This document shows positions 1-6,722 of a stretch of 34,314 nucleotides of DNA, one piece after another. The stretch covers positions 1 through 34,314 of the forward strand of contig CAYOLL010000004.1 of the NCBI GenBank assembly GCA_964404765.1, read 5' to 3'. Below the pieces are notes generated by a model. The model was not told where the DNA came from and made no database searches. It was given only the letters and a program-made list of their open reading frames with translations. Position numbers and translations under genes: made by a program. This DNA is from CAYOLL01 sp964404765 [NCBI: uncultured Gemmatimonadota bacterium]. GTDB taxonomy: Bacteria; 4572-55. Numbering within the stretch: position 1 is the first letter of the stretch; each line of letters begins with the position of its first letter.

Positions 1-215
1 ATGGATTGTTCAAGTTCCAGCCGAAGAAATCCATTCAATTGCTGTTGAATTTTTTTCAACTCGCGCCGGTTGTGCGCGCCCTGCAATAACTCCATTTCAA
101 TAATTGCGTTGATGTACAGATCGAAACCCTGCATTCGCAGCTTGTTTAAGCGATCGCTATTCCCGTTAATGTCATCAATGATAACGCAGGTATCGCATAA
201 CAGCATGTTGCTCAT
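1..215 (-). CDS. PIN-domain (VapC-like) toxin, N-terminal part, truncated by window edge
   Basis: Reading the minus strand from the ATG at 215 gives about 71 residues beginning MSNMLLCDTCVIIDD and staying open to base 1, so the C-terminal half lies outside the window. The early LCDTCVIID segment, with an acidic residue after a short hydrophobic strand, and the later IIEMELLQGA segment match the first two acidic positions of PIN-domain ribonucleases. The start codon overlaps the stop codon of the upstream gene by 4 bp (ATGA), the usual arrangement for a toxin translated after its antitoxin. PIN toxins typically cleave tRNA or mRNA and are neutralised by a DNA-binding partner. The family call rests on N-terminal motifs and context only; the remaining catalytic acids cannot be seen. 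Confidence 0.7.
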   Translation of the reverse strand, partial: MSNMLLCDTCVIIDDINGNSDRLNKLRMQGFDLYINAIIEMELLQGAHNRRELKKIQQQLNGFLRLELEQS

Positions 216-502
216 CGGTTACCTCTTTGCCAGGCGGCGGTACGCAGTTTTTTGGCATAGAGTGCACTATTTTTGACCCGGGCAAAGGGTCGGACATCAC
301 TCACATCCTCGTCAATCGGATACGCAATTTTTACGGAATGTTGCAGTGGATCAAGCCGCTTGATCTTTGATTTCTTGCGCTGCACAAATGTTTCCAGCGC
401 CTCTATGATGACTCGGCTCATGTCCTTACCTTCCATTTGGGCGATATCCATCAGGTTATCTCTCAAAGACACACTTTCCAAATGTAGCACAAAATCAGTC
501 AT
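212..502 (-). CDS. Antitoxin of PIN-type toxin-antitoxin pair (ribbon-helix-helix-like)
   Basis: 96-residue protein starting MTDFVLHLES. A GTG start four codons upstream is possible, but that GTG is part of the GTGAGG Shine-Dalgarno sequence, so the ATG at 502 is preferred. The N-terminal half has a beta-strand-like segment (TDFVLHLES) followed by two helices (about residues 14-45), as in ribbon-helix-helix antitoxins that bind DNA as dimers. The basic C-terminal tail would be the toxin-binding part. It overlaps the PIN toxin gene by 4 bp, indicating translational coupling. The RHH assignment is inferred from size, layout and neighbour rather than from a specific sequence signature. Confidence 0.6.
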   Translation of the reverse strand: MTDFVLHLESVSLRDNLMDIAQMEGKDMSRVIIEALETFVQRKKSKIKRLDPLQHSVKIAYPIDEDVSDVRPFARVKNSALYAKKLRTAAWQRGNR

Positions 503-606
503 TTTGAACCTCACTTTTGATAGATGGTTATTTTATTGCGCCAGGTGTTCATGTCCGCCGGGGTGTCGTTGGCGCAAAGTCGAGTTGGATGAAATCGGCT
601 GATCAT

Positions 607-2409
607 TTATCCGGTAAAACCCGCCGCTCGCAGCGCTTTCCACAAATTTGTGCGGCGCTGGTGGTCAATCCGCCAGCGAGCGATGAGGTTTTGGCAGCCA
701 ACGGGGTCAATTTCCTGAATAACCATCAGCCAACCGGCATGGGGCGTGTAATCGGATTTGTGATGCGCGTTAGGGTCCGGAGCCAGCAGAACGACGTGTT
801 TACGCCAGCATTCGCAAAGCGCGGCGCTGAATCGTCCGCCGTCCAATCGTCGCAGCCACTGCTGTCGCGCCGCGATCAGTTCATCGGTCCGATCCGGCCG
901 ACCCATAAGCGCTAAGAGACGCGGGAACGGCACATTATCGCCGGACAGGGCGGCCAGGTCACAGGTAAGCAAGCGAACGGTCTTTTGCTGATCCGAAAAA
1001 GCCACGCCATCCACGCGGAGTTGCGCCAGCCAACCCTCCATCTTCAACATAAACGCGCTTTTGTCATCGTTAAGTCCCGCCTGAAGCAGCCAATTGACCC
1101 ATGTATCTTTGGTTTCTTTTTTCCGTTCCCCAAAACCACCCGGCAACGAACGGTCATACATGATGTTGCGCCATTGCTCCGTCAAGGTCATGATCGGCGG
1201 TCGTTCCCGATGTTGCCGGTAAAAATCGGCAATGTTATCCCAGGCAAATGGCGTGGCATATAGCATTTTCTGGTAGCGCAGGCTTAGCGTGCGTTCACCC
1301 AAATTCAGCTTTTCGGCAACTGAAATCCAATCCGCAAGCAGGTCGGTGATAGTTGAGTTGGGCTCGCCGGAGCCGTAGATAGCGCCGGAAGTCAGCATTT
1401 TTTGCTCCGGCTGCCAATCTTCCACCCGGCTGTAGCCGCTGCTTTTGGCATAGCTGGCGATGGTCTGCATATACAGCTTGTTGACCTCCGGTAAGTTGCC
1501 TTTTTTCGTCAGGTCGGCGATCAACGGGGGACCGCATTGCCAGTTTTGGGCCAAATTCAGCCGGCACAGGTCCAGGTGGGCGTCTTGATCGAATTTTTGC
1601 GCATAGTCGCGATAGATTTCGTTCCAGCGACCATGGGCGGACGTCAACTTTTGCTTCCAGTCAGAAGAGTCCTGATTGGCTCGAATGTGCTCGAATATCT
1701 GTTGCTGTTGATCAGCCGGCAAAGTTGTGGTGAAAAACACATGGTAAGCTTGCCAATCCAGACTGCAATGGCTCAGCTCATTTTCAAGTTTCAACAGACG
1801 CTCCAGAAAAGTCAGGACGGATTCCTGACTATTTTGCGTCACCAACCATTCCCATTTTAACAAACATTCGGTAGTGATTCGCTCAAACGCGCAAGGTTCG
1901 GCATCGGCGCACATCCATTCGGGATAGCTGTCAATACTATCATTAATTGCTTGGAGTTCATCGGCAAAACAGTCGTCATCCTCTTGCTCCAGGGCAAACA
2001 CCTCTGCGAGCATGGGCGTCATTTTAGCGGCAATCTTCTCCAAATCCTCGGCCAGGGCACACGGGTCAAAATAGGGCTCTTCCCAGTCCGCCTCTTGCTG
2101 AACATAAGCGCCGTCCTCTTCACCCACTTCAGAAGCCACATTGCTCCATTGACGCCACAGGTCGCGCCATTCAGCAAAGAGCTTGTCATCCGAAACGACG
2201 CGCGTTTTGCTTGCGGTTACGGCCTGTGGCGTCAGTAGCCGTTTCAGGGTGAGGGAAATGTCCGGATTGAGCGATTCGAGCAATCGTTTGATTTGTTCAG
2301 GTTGCAGTAACTTAAAGGTCGCATTCAGAACCTCCCGGATTTGCTCATGGGTCAGGGCATTAAACAAATCGTCGGTTTTAGCGGTATTCGTTTTTTCATT
2401 TTGGGTCAT
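607..2409 (-). CDS. Large acidic protein of unknown function (600 aa)
   Basis: I do not recognise this protein. The start at 2409 (MTQNEKTNTAK) is chosen because GGAAG lies just upstream; the open frame extends 28 codons further without a ribosome binding site. There is no signal peptide or membrane segment. Residues about 10-60 form amphipathic helices, followed by an acidic Trp-rich region (repeated EE/DD, WEEPYFDPC) and a long, probably helical body rich in Trp, Leu and Gln. No nucleotide-binding or metal motif stands out. It runs convergent to nothing: ctaB upstream is on the same strand 216 bp away, and the toxin-antitoxin pair follows. A helical-repeat scaffold is possible but unproven. 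Confidence 0.75.
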   Translation of the reverse strand: MTQNEKTNTAKTDDLFNALTHEQIREVLNATFKLLQPEQIKRLLESLNPDISLTLKRLLTPQAVTASKTRVVSDDKLFAEWRDLWRQWSNVASEVGEEDGAYVQQEADWEEPYFDPCALAEDLEKIAAKMTPMLAEVFALEQEDDDCFADELQAINDSIDSYPEWMCADAEPCAFERITTECLLKWEWLVTQNSQESVLTFLERLLKLENELSHCSLDWQAYHVFFTTTLPADQQQQIFEHIRANQDSSDWKQKLTSAHGRWNEIYRDYAQKFDQDAHLDLCRLNLAQNWQCGPPLIADLTKKGNLPEVNKLYMQTIASYAKSSGYSRVEDWQPEQKMLTSGAIYGSGEPNSTITDLLADWISVAEKLNLGERTLSLRYQKMLYATPFAWDNIADFYRQHRERPPIMTLTEQWRNIMYDRSLPGGFGERKKETKDTWVNWLLQAGLNDDKSAFMLKMEGWLAQLRVDGVAFSDQQKTVRLLTCDLAALSGDNVPFPRLLALMGRPDRTDELIAARQQWLRRLDGGRFSAALCECWRKHVVLLAPDPNAHHKSDYTPHAGWLMVIQEIDPVGCQNLIARWRIDHQRRTNLWKALRAAGFTG

Positions 2410-2625
2410 AATGCTTCCTTTTTTATGAGGAGTGATCGCTTGTTCATGTTCAGCCAAGGGTAGCCTGACAGAATCTAAGCATAGATAGTGCAACAGGTCA
2501 AGAAGTTCCGATATAGAGAATGATTTTTCTTGAATTCAGGTTGGATAATGAAGCAGGCTGTGAGGAGGAAAAGAAAGCGGATTAAAAGAGGCGTCACCTT
2601 TTTCGTGCAAACCGGTCTATTAAAA

Positions 2626-3489
2626 TTAAAGCAGAAAAGAGTCGATAATCAGCGCAAAAAAAAGCCCGAGCAAATAAACAATAGAATAGCCGAACAACTG
2701 CCAATGCCGGGTCGGTGTGGGATTCTGCCAATCCCGATAGGTTTTGAAGATAAAAAACAGGCCGCACCCGACAGCAACCACCAGATAGAGCAAGCCCGCA
2801 GTCAGATAATAAAGCAGCAGGCTGACGACCACCGTCGCCACGGAATAAAGCCACATTTGGCGCAGAGTAGTTATGTCGCCCTTGATCAATGGCATCATCG
2901 GGTAGCCGACTTCGCGATAATCTTCTTTGTAATATAATGCCAGCGCCCAAAAATGGGGTGGCGTCCACAAAAATATAATAAGAAACAACAAAATTGCCGT
3001 CCAGCTCAATGAATTGGCCGCGGCAGCCCAGGCAATCACCGGACCCATGGCGCCGGCTGCTCCACCGATAACAATATTTTGCGGCGTCGTCGGTTTGAGC
3101 CATAAGGTATAAAAAAAGCTGTAAAACAAGATAGTTCCGACTGCCAACGCCGCGCTAAACCAGTTAAAAGCCATAGCAAAAATAAGTACGCCCGCTACAC
3201 CAATGCCAATCGAGAAAATCAGGGCTTCGTTCGGTAAAATACGCCCGGACGGCAGCGGTCGCTTTGTTCGTGTCCGGCTCATGCGCGCGTCCACGTTACG
3301 CTCAAAATATTGATTCATGGCATTGGCACAACCTCCGGTTAAATACAAGGCGAACAATGCGGCGAAAAACCGAGCCGGGTCGGCGAGCAGACTTTTTTCC
3401 AAAAATAAGGCCGTCATACCGGTTATCACTACCAGCAGCATAATGGACGGCTTGGTTAATTGGAAGCAGGCTTTAATTTTTTTCAACAT
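2626..3489 (-). CDS. ctaB: Protoheme IX farnesyltransferase (heme O synthase)
   Basis: A 287-residue membrane prenyltransferase of the UbiA superfamily that converts heme B to heme O for heme-copper enzymes. Visible family features are the N-terminal LTKPSIMLLVV segment, the first polar motif around residues 60-80 (NQYFERNVDARMSRT, then KRPLPSG) that binds Mg-diphosphate, and the second loop with PPHFWALALYYKEDY and GYPMMP. About nine transmembrane helices are apparent and the length is normal. It lies downstream of the Rrf2 regulator on the same strand and opposite the heme-copper operon it presumably serves, so that enzyme probably carries heme O or A. The alternative names cyoE and ctaB describe the same function. 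Confidence 0.95.
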   Translation of the reverse strand: MLKKIKACFQLTKPSIMLLVVITGMTALFLEKSLLADPARFFAALFALYLTGGCANAMNQYFERNVDARMSRTRTKRPLPSGRILPNEALIFSIGIGVAGVLIFAMAFNWFSAALAVGTILFYSFFYTLWLKPTTPQNIVIGGAAGAMGPVIAWAAAANSLSWTAILLFLIIFLWTPPHFWALALYYKEDYREVGYPMMPLIKGDITTLRQMWLYSVATVVVSLLLYYLTAGLLYLVVAVGCGLFFIFKTYRDWQNPTPTRHWQLFGYSIVYLLGLFFALIIDSFLL

Positions 3490-3541
3490 AGACAGCTTCT
3501 TTCAGACCGGAGTCGCATGAGTCTTACAAATGGATGCGGGA

Positions 3542-3622
3542 AACCTTGCGAAGGTTACACTTGTTGCGGAGTCAATATTTTCAAGGCTCGCTGAACTTCT
3601 CAGCGTGAACCTTCGCAAGGTT
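3542..3622. repeat. Intergenic inverted repeat with 15-bp palindromic ends
   Basis: AACCTTGCGAAGGTT at 3542-3556 and its exact reverse complement AACCTTCGCAAGGTT at 3608-3622 flank 51 bp. Each end is itself almost a palindrome (AACCTT/AAGGTT around GCG or CGC), so the element can form two small hairpins or one long stem. It fills the gap between the Rrf2 regulator and ctaB. It may be a dispersed REP-like element or a transcription attenuator; there is no T-tract. Confidence 0.7.
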
Positions 3623-3667
3623 ATTTTGCAAATGGACGTGAGATTTCCGAAATTTTTAGCGCTGAAA

Positions 3668-4120
3668 TTATTTCGCTGTTTCCGGTCTAAGCATAGGCCC
3701 GTAGCCCAGGGGCAGACCGCCTAATTCCCGCACATCTTTAAGCGTGTAGCGCTCCGCCCAATCTTTAAAATGCTCCTTTAAGACCGCCCAAAAGCCATGT
3801 AACGGGCATGGCTCGTCCTGATTGCACAGTCCCCAGCCAAACATACAGACCGTAGAGTCTACTTCATAATCCACTGCGTTTAGAATATCAATAAAGCGTA
3901 TCTTGTCTAACGGTTGAGCAAAGGTAAATCCCCCGCCGTGACCTTTCTGCGACAATAAAATACCGCCCGTTACCAACCGCCGCATGATCTTAGACAAGTA
4001 GTGCGACGGAATTTCCGCAATTTTTGACAAATCTTGCGTACGATGCGATACATCGTCCGGTTGCGAGGCCATATAGGCTACTGCCCGCATTGCGTATTCA
4101 GCCGTTTGTGTCAACCGCAT
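3668..4120 (-). CDS. Rrf2/NsrR-type Fe-S transcriptional regulator
   Basis: 150-residue regulator starting MRLTQTAEYAMRA, the standard Rrf2 beginning. The ATG at 4120 follows AGGAG at a good distance; an in-frame start ten codons earlier lacks one. The winged helix covers about residues 1-75, with the KGHGGGF wing. Three cysteines at C92, C99 and C105 are spaced like the cluster-binding cysteines of NsrR and IscR. NsrR-type proteins hold an Fe-S cluster that reacts with NO and relieve repression of NO-detoxifying or denitrification genes. Sitting divergently beside a heme-copper operon near nirK, this protein is probably an NO sensor; IscR-like iron-sulfur control is the main alternative. Likely operators are at 4279-4302, 4331-4349 and 12253-12280. 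Confidence 0.85.
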   Translation of the reverse strand: MRLTQTAEYAMRAVAYMASQPDDVSHRTQDLSKIAEIPSHYLSKIMRRLVTGGILLSQKGHGGGFTFAQPLDKIRFIDILNAVDYEVDSTVCMFGWGLCNQDEPCPLHGFWAVLKEHFKDWAERYTLKDVRELGGLPLGYGPMLRPETAK

Positions 4121-4278
4121 ATTGACTCCTTCATTCATTGCCCTCTTCAATTTTCGGCTTGCAGCATGGTGTCACTTTGGACTCCGACATACCGGCATAA
4201 TGGCTTAACCGAAACCCACGTTTTTTGAAAAGCATTGGTATCTTCAATAAAAATATAAAATTTTTTTTAAAAGTCAAC

Positions 4279-4302
4279 TTAATAGACTTGACAATCTATT
4301 AA
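4279..4302. promoter_or_regulatory. Candidate Rrf2/NsrR operator, site 1
   Basis: Perfect dyad with 8-bp arms TTAATAGA and TCTATTAA around an 8-bp centre, CTTGACAA. The core AATAGAC-N6-RTCTATT recurs at 4331 and 12253. It overlaps the putative -35 element of the heme-copper operon and lies in the divergent region with the Rrf2 gene, so it could control both directions. Confidence 0.6.
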
Positions 4303-4313
4303 AAATATATAAT
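4288..4313 (+). promoter_or_regulatory. Possible promoter of the heme-copper operon
   Basis: TTGACA at 4288-4293 and TATAAT at 4308-4313 are both perfect consensus hexamers, but only 14 bp apart, which is shorter than the sigma70 optimum of 17. The -35 lies inside the centre of operator site 1. Short spacing may mean the promoter needs an activator, or that a different hexamer is used. Confidence 0.4.
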
Positions 4314-4330
4314 TTTGGATTTACAAGTCC

Positions 4331-4349
4331 ATAGACATTGAAATCTATT
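4331..4349. promoter_or_regulatory. Candidate Rrf2/NsrR operator, site 2
   Basis: The sequence ATAGAC-N6-ATCTATT repeats the core of site 1, with arms ATAGA and TCTAT symmetrical around position 4339.5. Its centre is 49 bp downstream of the centre of site 1. It falls between the putative transcription start and the ribosome binding site of the gene at 4372, a typical repressor position. Confidence 0.55.
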
Positions 4350-4371
4350 GAAATTTGAAAGGACGGCGACC

Positions 4372-5778
4372 ATGCAAACTTCAACCAAACTGACCGAACA
4401 ATGGCTGCGAATTGCCATCGGTTCCCTGATTCTGGCCGGATTGCTTTCGCTCATTCTGGTGATTGGGCGGATGCCGTATCTTAGCCAATTTATCACCGAC
4501 CCGCAGTTTGCCAAAAAATGCCTGGTGATCCATGTGAACCTGGCCATTTTTGTCTGGTTGTTCTCGTGCCTGACCGCGCTGTTCAACCTGATTCCGGCGG
4601 GCAAGCCGCTTGAGTTCAAAACACACACCGCGCCGGTGGCGATGCTGGGTATCGGTTGCTTTGTGATCAGCGCCGCCTGGCCGGAGGCGATGCCCATCCT
4701 GTCCAACTATATTCCGGCCATTGATCATCCGCTGTTTTTTATCGGCATTGCCCTATTTTCGCTGGCCGTGGCGATCAATTTGGTCGACCGCCGTTTATTT
4801 AGCGGCAGTAACGCCGGACTCCCGACGCATAACGCTACCGCAGGACAGATGAGCCTGAGTCCAGTGACCGTGGACGGTTTGCGCGGGGCGGGTTTGGCCG
4901 GATTACTGGCTTTCGCGGTTATCTTGATTACGGCCTGGCGGATTGACGCTAATTATACGCCAACGATGTACTACGATCTCGTCTTTTGGGGCGGCGGTCA
5001 TGTTATGCAATTTGCCAATATCCTGGGTATGCTGTCGGTCTGGTTGATTTTGCTGGAAGCATCCACCGGCCTGACGCCGATCTCGCAAAAAGCGGCGCGG
5101 GGACTTTTTGGCTGGCTGCTATTGCCGCTACTCTTCACGCCATTTCTGGCCTGGCAGGTTAACACGCCTTTTTATCAGAAAAGTTTTACCCGTCTGATGC
5201 AATGGGGCATATTTCCCGCCGTGTCCATCTTCCTGATCATCTGTCTATATACTGTATATCGCGCCTATCGCACCGGAAGAATAAGCCGCAGCGCCTTCCG
5301 TCATCCGGCGTTCATGGGCTTTGCTGCCAGCGCTGGCCTGACCTTGGTAGGGTTTGGGCTGGGGGCGATGATTCACCGTGTGGATACGCTGATCCCAGCG
5401 CATTATCATGCGGCGATTGGGGCTGTCACTGTGGCTTATATGGCAGTCGCGTATCGGGTGTGGGCGGCGCTGGGTTATCGGATTCAATCGCAGCGGCTGA
5501 CGCAGGCGGCCGGCTGGCAACCGGCGCTGTTTGGCATCGGCCAGGCCGTATTTGCGGTCGGCTTTGGGTTAGCCAAAATGGCCCGCAAGGTATATGGCGA
5601 CGAGCAGATTATACAAACCGCCACGCAACACGCCGGCCTGGTGTTGATGGGAATTGGCGGTTTTATTGCAATTGCCGGTGGAATTACATTTATCTGGATT
5701 ATTGCCGGCCTTATCTATCGCTATGAGCCTGCGACTTCGCATTTTAATTCGGAACTGAAAGTTGTCGTTAAGTCTTAA
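4372..5778 (+). CDS. Heme-copper-oxidase-like membrane protein lacking the CuB His-His pair
   Basis: 468-residue, roughly 12-helix protein; ATG at 4372 follows AAAGGAC. It resembles heme-copper oxidase/NO reductase subunit I: H54 (VIHVNLA) fits the helix II low-spin heme ligand, H210 (WGGGHVMQF) the helix VI position, and H344/H346 (AHYHAAIGAV) the helix X pair. The helix VII His-His that binds CuB in true oxidases is absent; the aligned stretch reads LAWQVNTPFY, with W261-Q262 at about that place. It may therefore be a heme-binding electron-transfer or NO-sensing/assembly subunit rather than a catalytic one. It heads the operon containing the full subunit I, separated by a palindromic repeat and a small subunit. 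NnrS was considered, but its hallmark motifs are not seen. Family membership is fairly sure, function is not. Confidence 0.75.
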   Translation: MQTSTKLTEQWLRIAIGSLILAGLLSLILVIGRMPYLSQFITDPQFAKKCLVIHVNLAIFVWLFSCLTALFNLIPAGKPLEFKTHTAPVAMLGIGCFVISAAWPEAMPILSNYIPAIDHPLFFIGIALFSLAVAINLVDRRLFSGSNAGLPTHNATAGQMSLSPVTVDGLRGAGLAGLLAFAVILITAWRIDANYTPTMYYDLVFWGGGHVMQFANILGMLSVWLILLEASTGLTPISQKAARGLFGWLLLPLLFTPFLAWQVNTPFYQKSFTRLMQWGIFPAVSIFLIICLYTVYRAYRTGRISRSAFRHPAFMGFAASAGLTLVGFGLGAMIHRVDTLIPAHYHAAIGAVTVAYMAVAYRVWAALGYRIQSQRLTQAAGWQPALFGIGQAVFAVGFGLAKMARKVYGDEQIIQTATQHAGLVLMGIGGFIAIAGGITFIWIIAGLIYRYEPATSHFNSELKVVVKS

Positions 5779-5800
5779 CATAATCTGGAGTATATCACCG

Positions 5801-5864
5801 GGAGTGCAAAATTTTAATTTTGCGAAAATAAAGGATGTACGCGGAACTAAAATTTTCCTACTCC
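5801..5864. repeat. Double-hairpin intergenic repeat, copy 1
   Basis: The 64-bp unit begins GGAGTGC and ends ACTCC. Its first half contains an 18-bp near-perfect hairpin (GCAAAATT/AATTTTGC at 5806-5823, 2-base loop). Its second half contains AAAATTTTCCTACTCC, a degraded match to the second hairpin of the copy at 8447. It lies between two genes of the heme-copper operon. Confidence 0.6.
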
Positions 5865-5882
5865 AAAAAAAAGGAGCGAACT

Positions 5883-6035
5883 ATGGATGAACGTGATGAA
5901 GAAAAAAATCCGCTGCATAAGCTGATGGATAATCCCTGGCTGTTGCTGGTGCTGGGATTAGTGGTGCCGATTTTGTCTTATACCGTCTGGGGTTTGATCG
6001 AGATTATGACAATGCCGCAGGCGCTTTTGCCATAA
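5883..6035 (+). CDS. Small single-helix membrane subunit (50 aa)
   Basis: The protein starts MDERDEEKNPLHKLMDN at 5883, preceded by AAGGAGCGAACT; an earlier in-frame start overlaps the upstream repeat and has no ribosome binding site. A charged N-terminal tail is followed by one membrane helix at about residues 19-42 (WLLLVLGLVVPILSYTVW). Small single-helix subunits of this kind accompany B-type heme-copper enzymes (for example subunit IIa of ba3 oxidase), and the position just before subunit II supports that role. It is too short for a firm family assignment. Confidence 0.75.
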   Translation: MDERDEEKNPLHKLMDNPWLLLVLGLVVPILSYTVWGLIEIMTMPQALLP

Positions 6036-6098
6036 CTTTAAGCTAATTCGCGGCTGCATGTCAGCCACGCTATCGCAATCTTAAAAAGGAGGAGACTC

Positions 6099-6623
6099 AT
6101 GAGTATTTACTCACCCGCGTCGGGCTGGTTTAAGGCGCCCGAAGGCGCCGAACGGCTGTGGATTGGCATCGCTTTAATTTGGTGCTTGATTATGTTTATC
6201 GCCATGCCTTATTGGCATTTTAAAGGGAAACAGAACAGTACCGGCGAGTCATATCGTGTTGATCCGAAAGCGTTTAATGAACGCATCGAAAAATATGTTC
6301 AGACGAATAAAGTTGGCGAAGAATTGGGCATTCCGGTCGTGGAAGCCGCGCCCGGCGGTGATGTTTATCTGCTCGGACAAATGTGGCGCTGGTATCCGAT
6401 TCTGAAGCTAAAAAAAGATCAGACCTATCGACTGCACATCTCGTCCATTGACTTGCAGCATGGCTTTTCGCTGATGCCAATGAACATGAATTTTCAAGTG
6501 CTGCCGGGTTATGACCATGTTTTGACCATCACGCCAACATCAACCGGCATCTTTCCGATTATTTGTAACGAGTTTTGCGGTATCGGTCATCACATGATGA
6601 CTGGCCGGATTATTGTAGAATAA
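6099..6623 (+). CDS. CuA-containing subunit II of heme-copper oxidase/NO reductase
   Basis: 174-residue protein after AAGGAGGAGACTC. One N-terminal membrane helix (about residues 19-38) anchors a periplasmic cupredoxin domain. All CuA ligands are present: H121 (DLQHGFS), C156, E158 carbonyl, C160, H164 and M167 in CNEFCGIGHHMM. It takes electrons from a soluble donor (HiPIP or cytochrome c) and passes them to subunit I. The short single-helix form is typical of B-family (ba3-type) enzymes. Intact CuA means the enzyme does not use the cytochrome c subunit found in cNOR. It lies directly upstream of subunit I. Confidence 0.92.
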   Translation: MSIYSPASGWFKAPEGAERLWIGIALIWCLIMFIAMPYWHFKGKQNSTGESYRVDPKAFNERIEKYVQTNKVGEELGIPVVEAAPGGDVYLLGQMWRWYPILKLKKDQTYRLHISSIDLQHGFSLMPMNMNFQVLPGYDHVLTITPTSTGIFPIICNEFCGIGHHMMTGRIIVE

Positions 6624-6642
6624 ACACAATTTTGCAAATAGC

Positions 6643-6701
6643 GGAGTGCAAAAATTTATTTTTGCAGCCTTTGTTTAGCGAGATTAAAAATTTCGCACCC
6701 C
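6643..6701. repeat. Double-hairpin intergenic repeat, copy 2
   Basis: The 59-bp unit begins GGAGTGC and ends GCACCCC. The first half forms the hairpin TGCAAAAA/TTTTTGCA (6647-6666, 4-base loop); the second half contains TAAAAATTTCGCACCCC, a partial second arm. It sits between the subunit II and subunit I genes, just before the ribosome binding site of the latter. Confidence 0.6.
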
Positions 6702-6722
6702 GACAATTCATTAGGAGGAAAT

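Noticed and set aside
2410-2625. Additional small gene between ctaB and the 600-residue protein
   Set aside because: The short plus-strand frames are basic, low-complexity and lie over the ctaB 3' end; no ribosome binding site or family match was seen.
4372-5778. NnrS, the NO-response membrane protein of denitrifiers
   Set aside because: The multi-helix layout and NO context fit, but the WHAHEM-type and other NnrS hallmarks are absent, while the helix II, VI and X histidine pattern resembles heme-copper subunit I.
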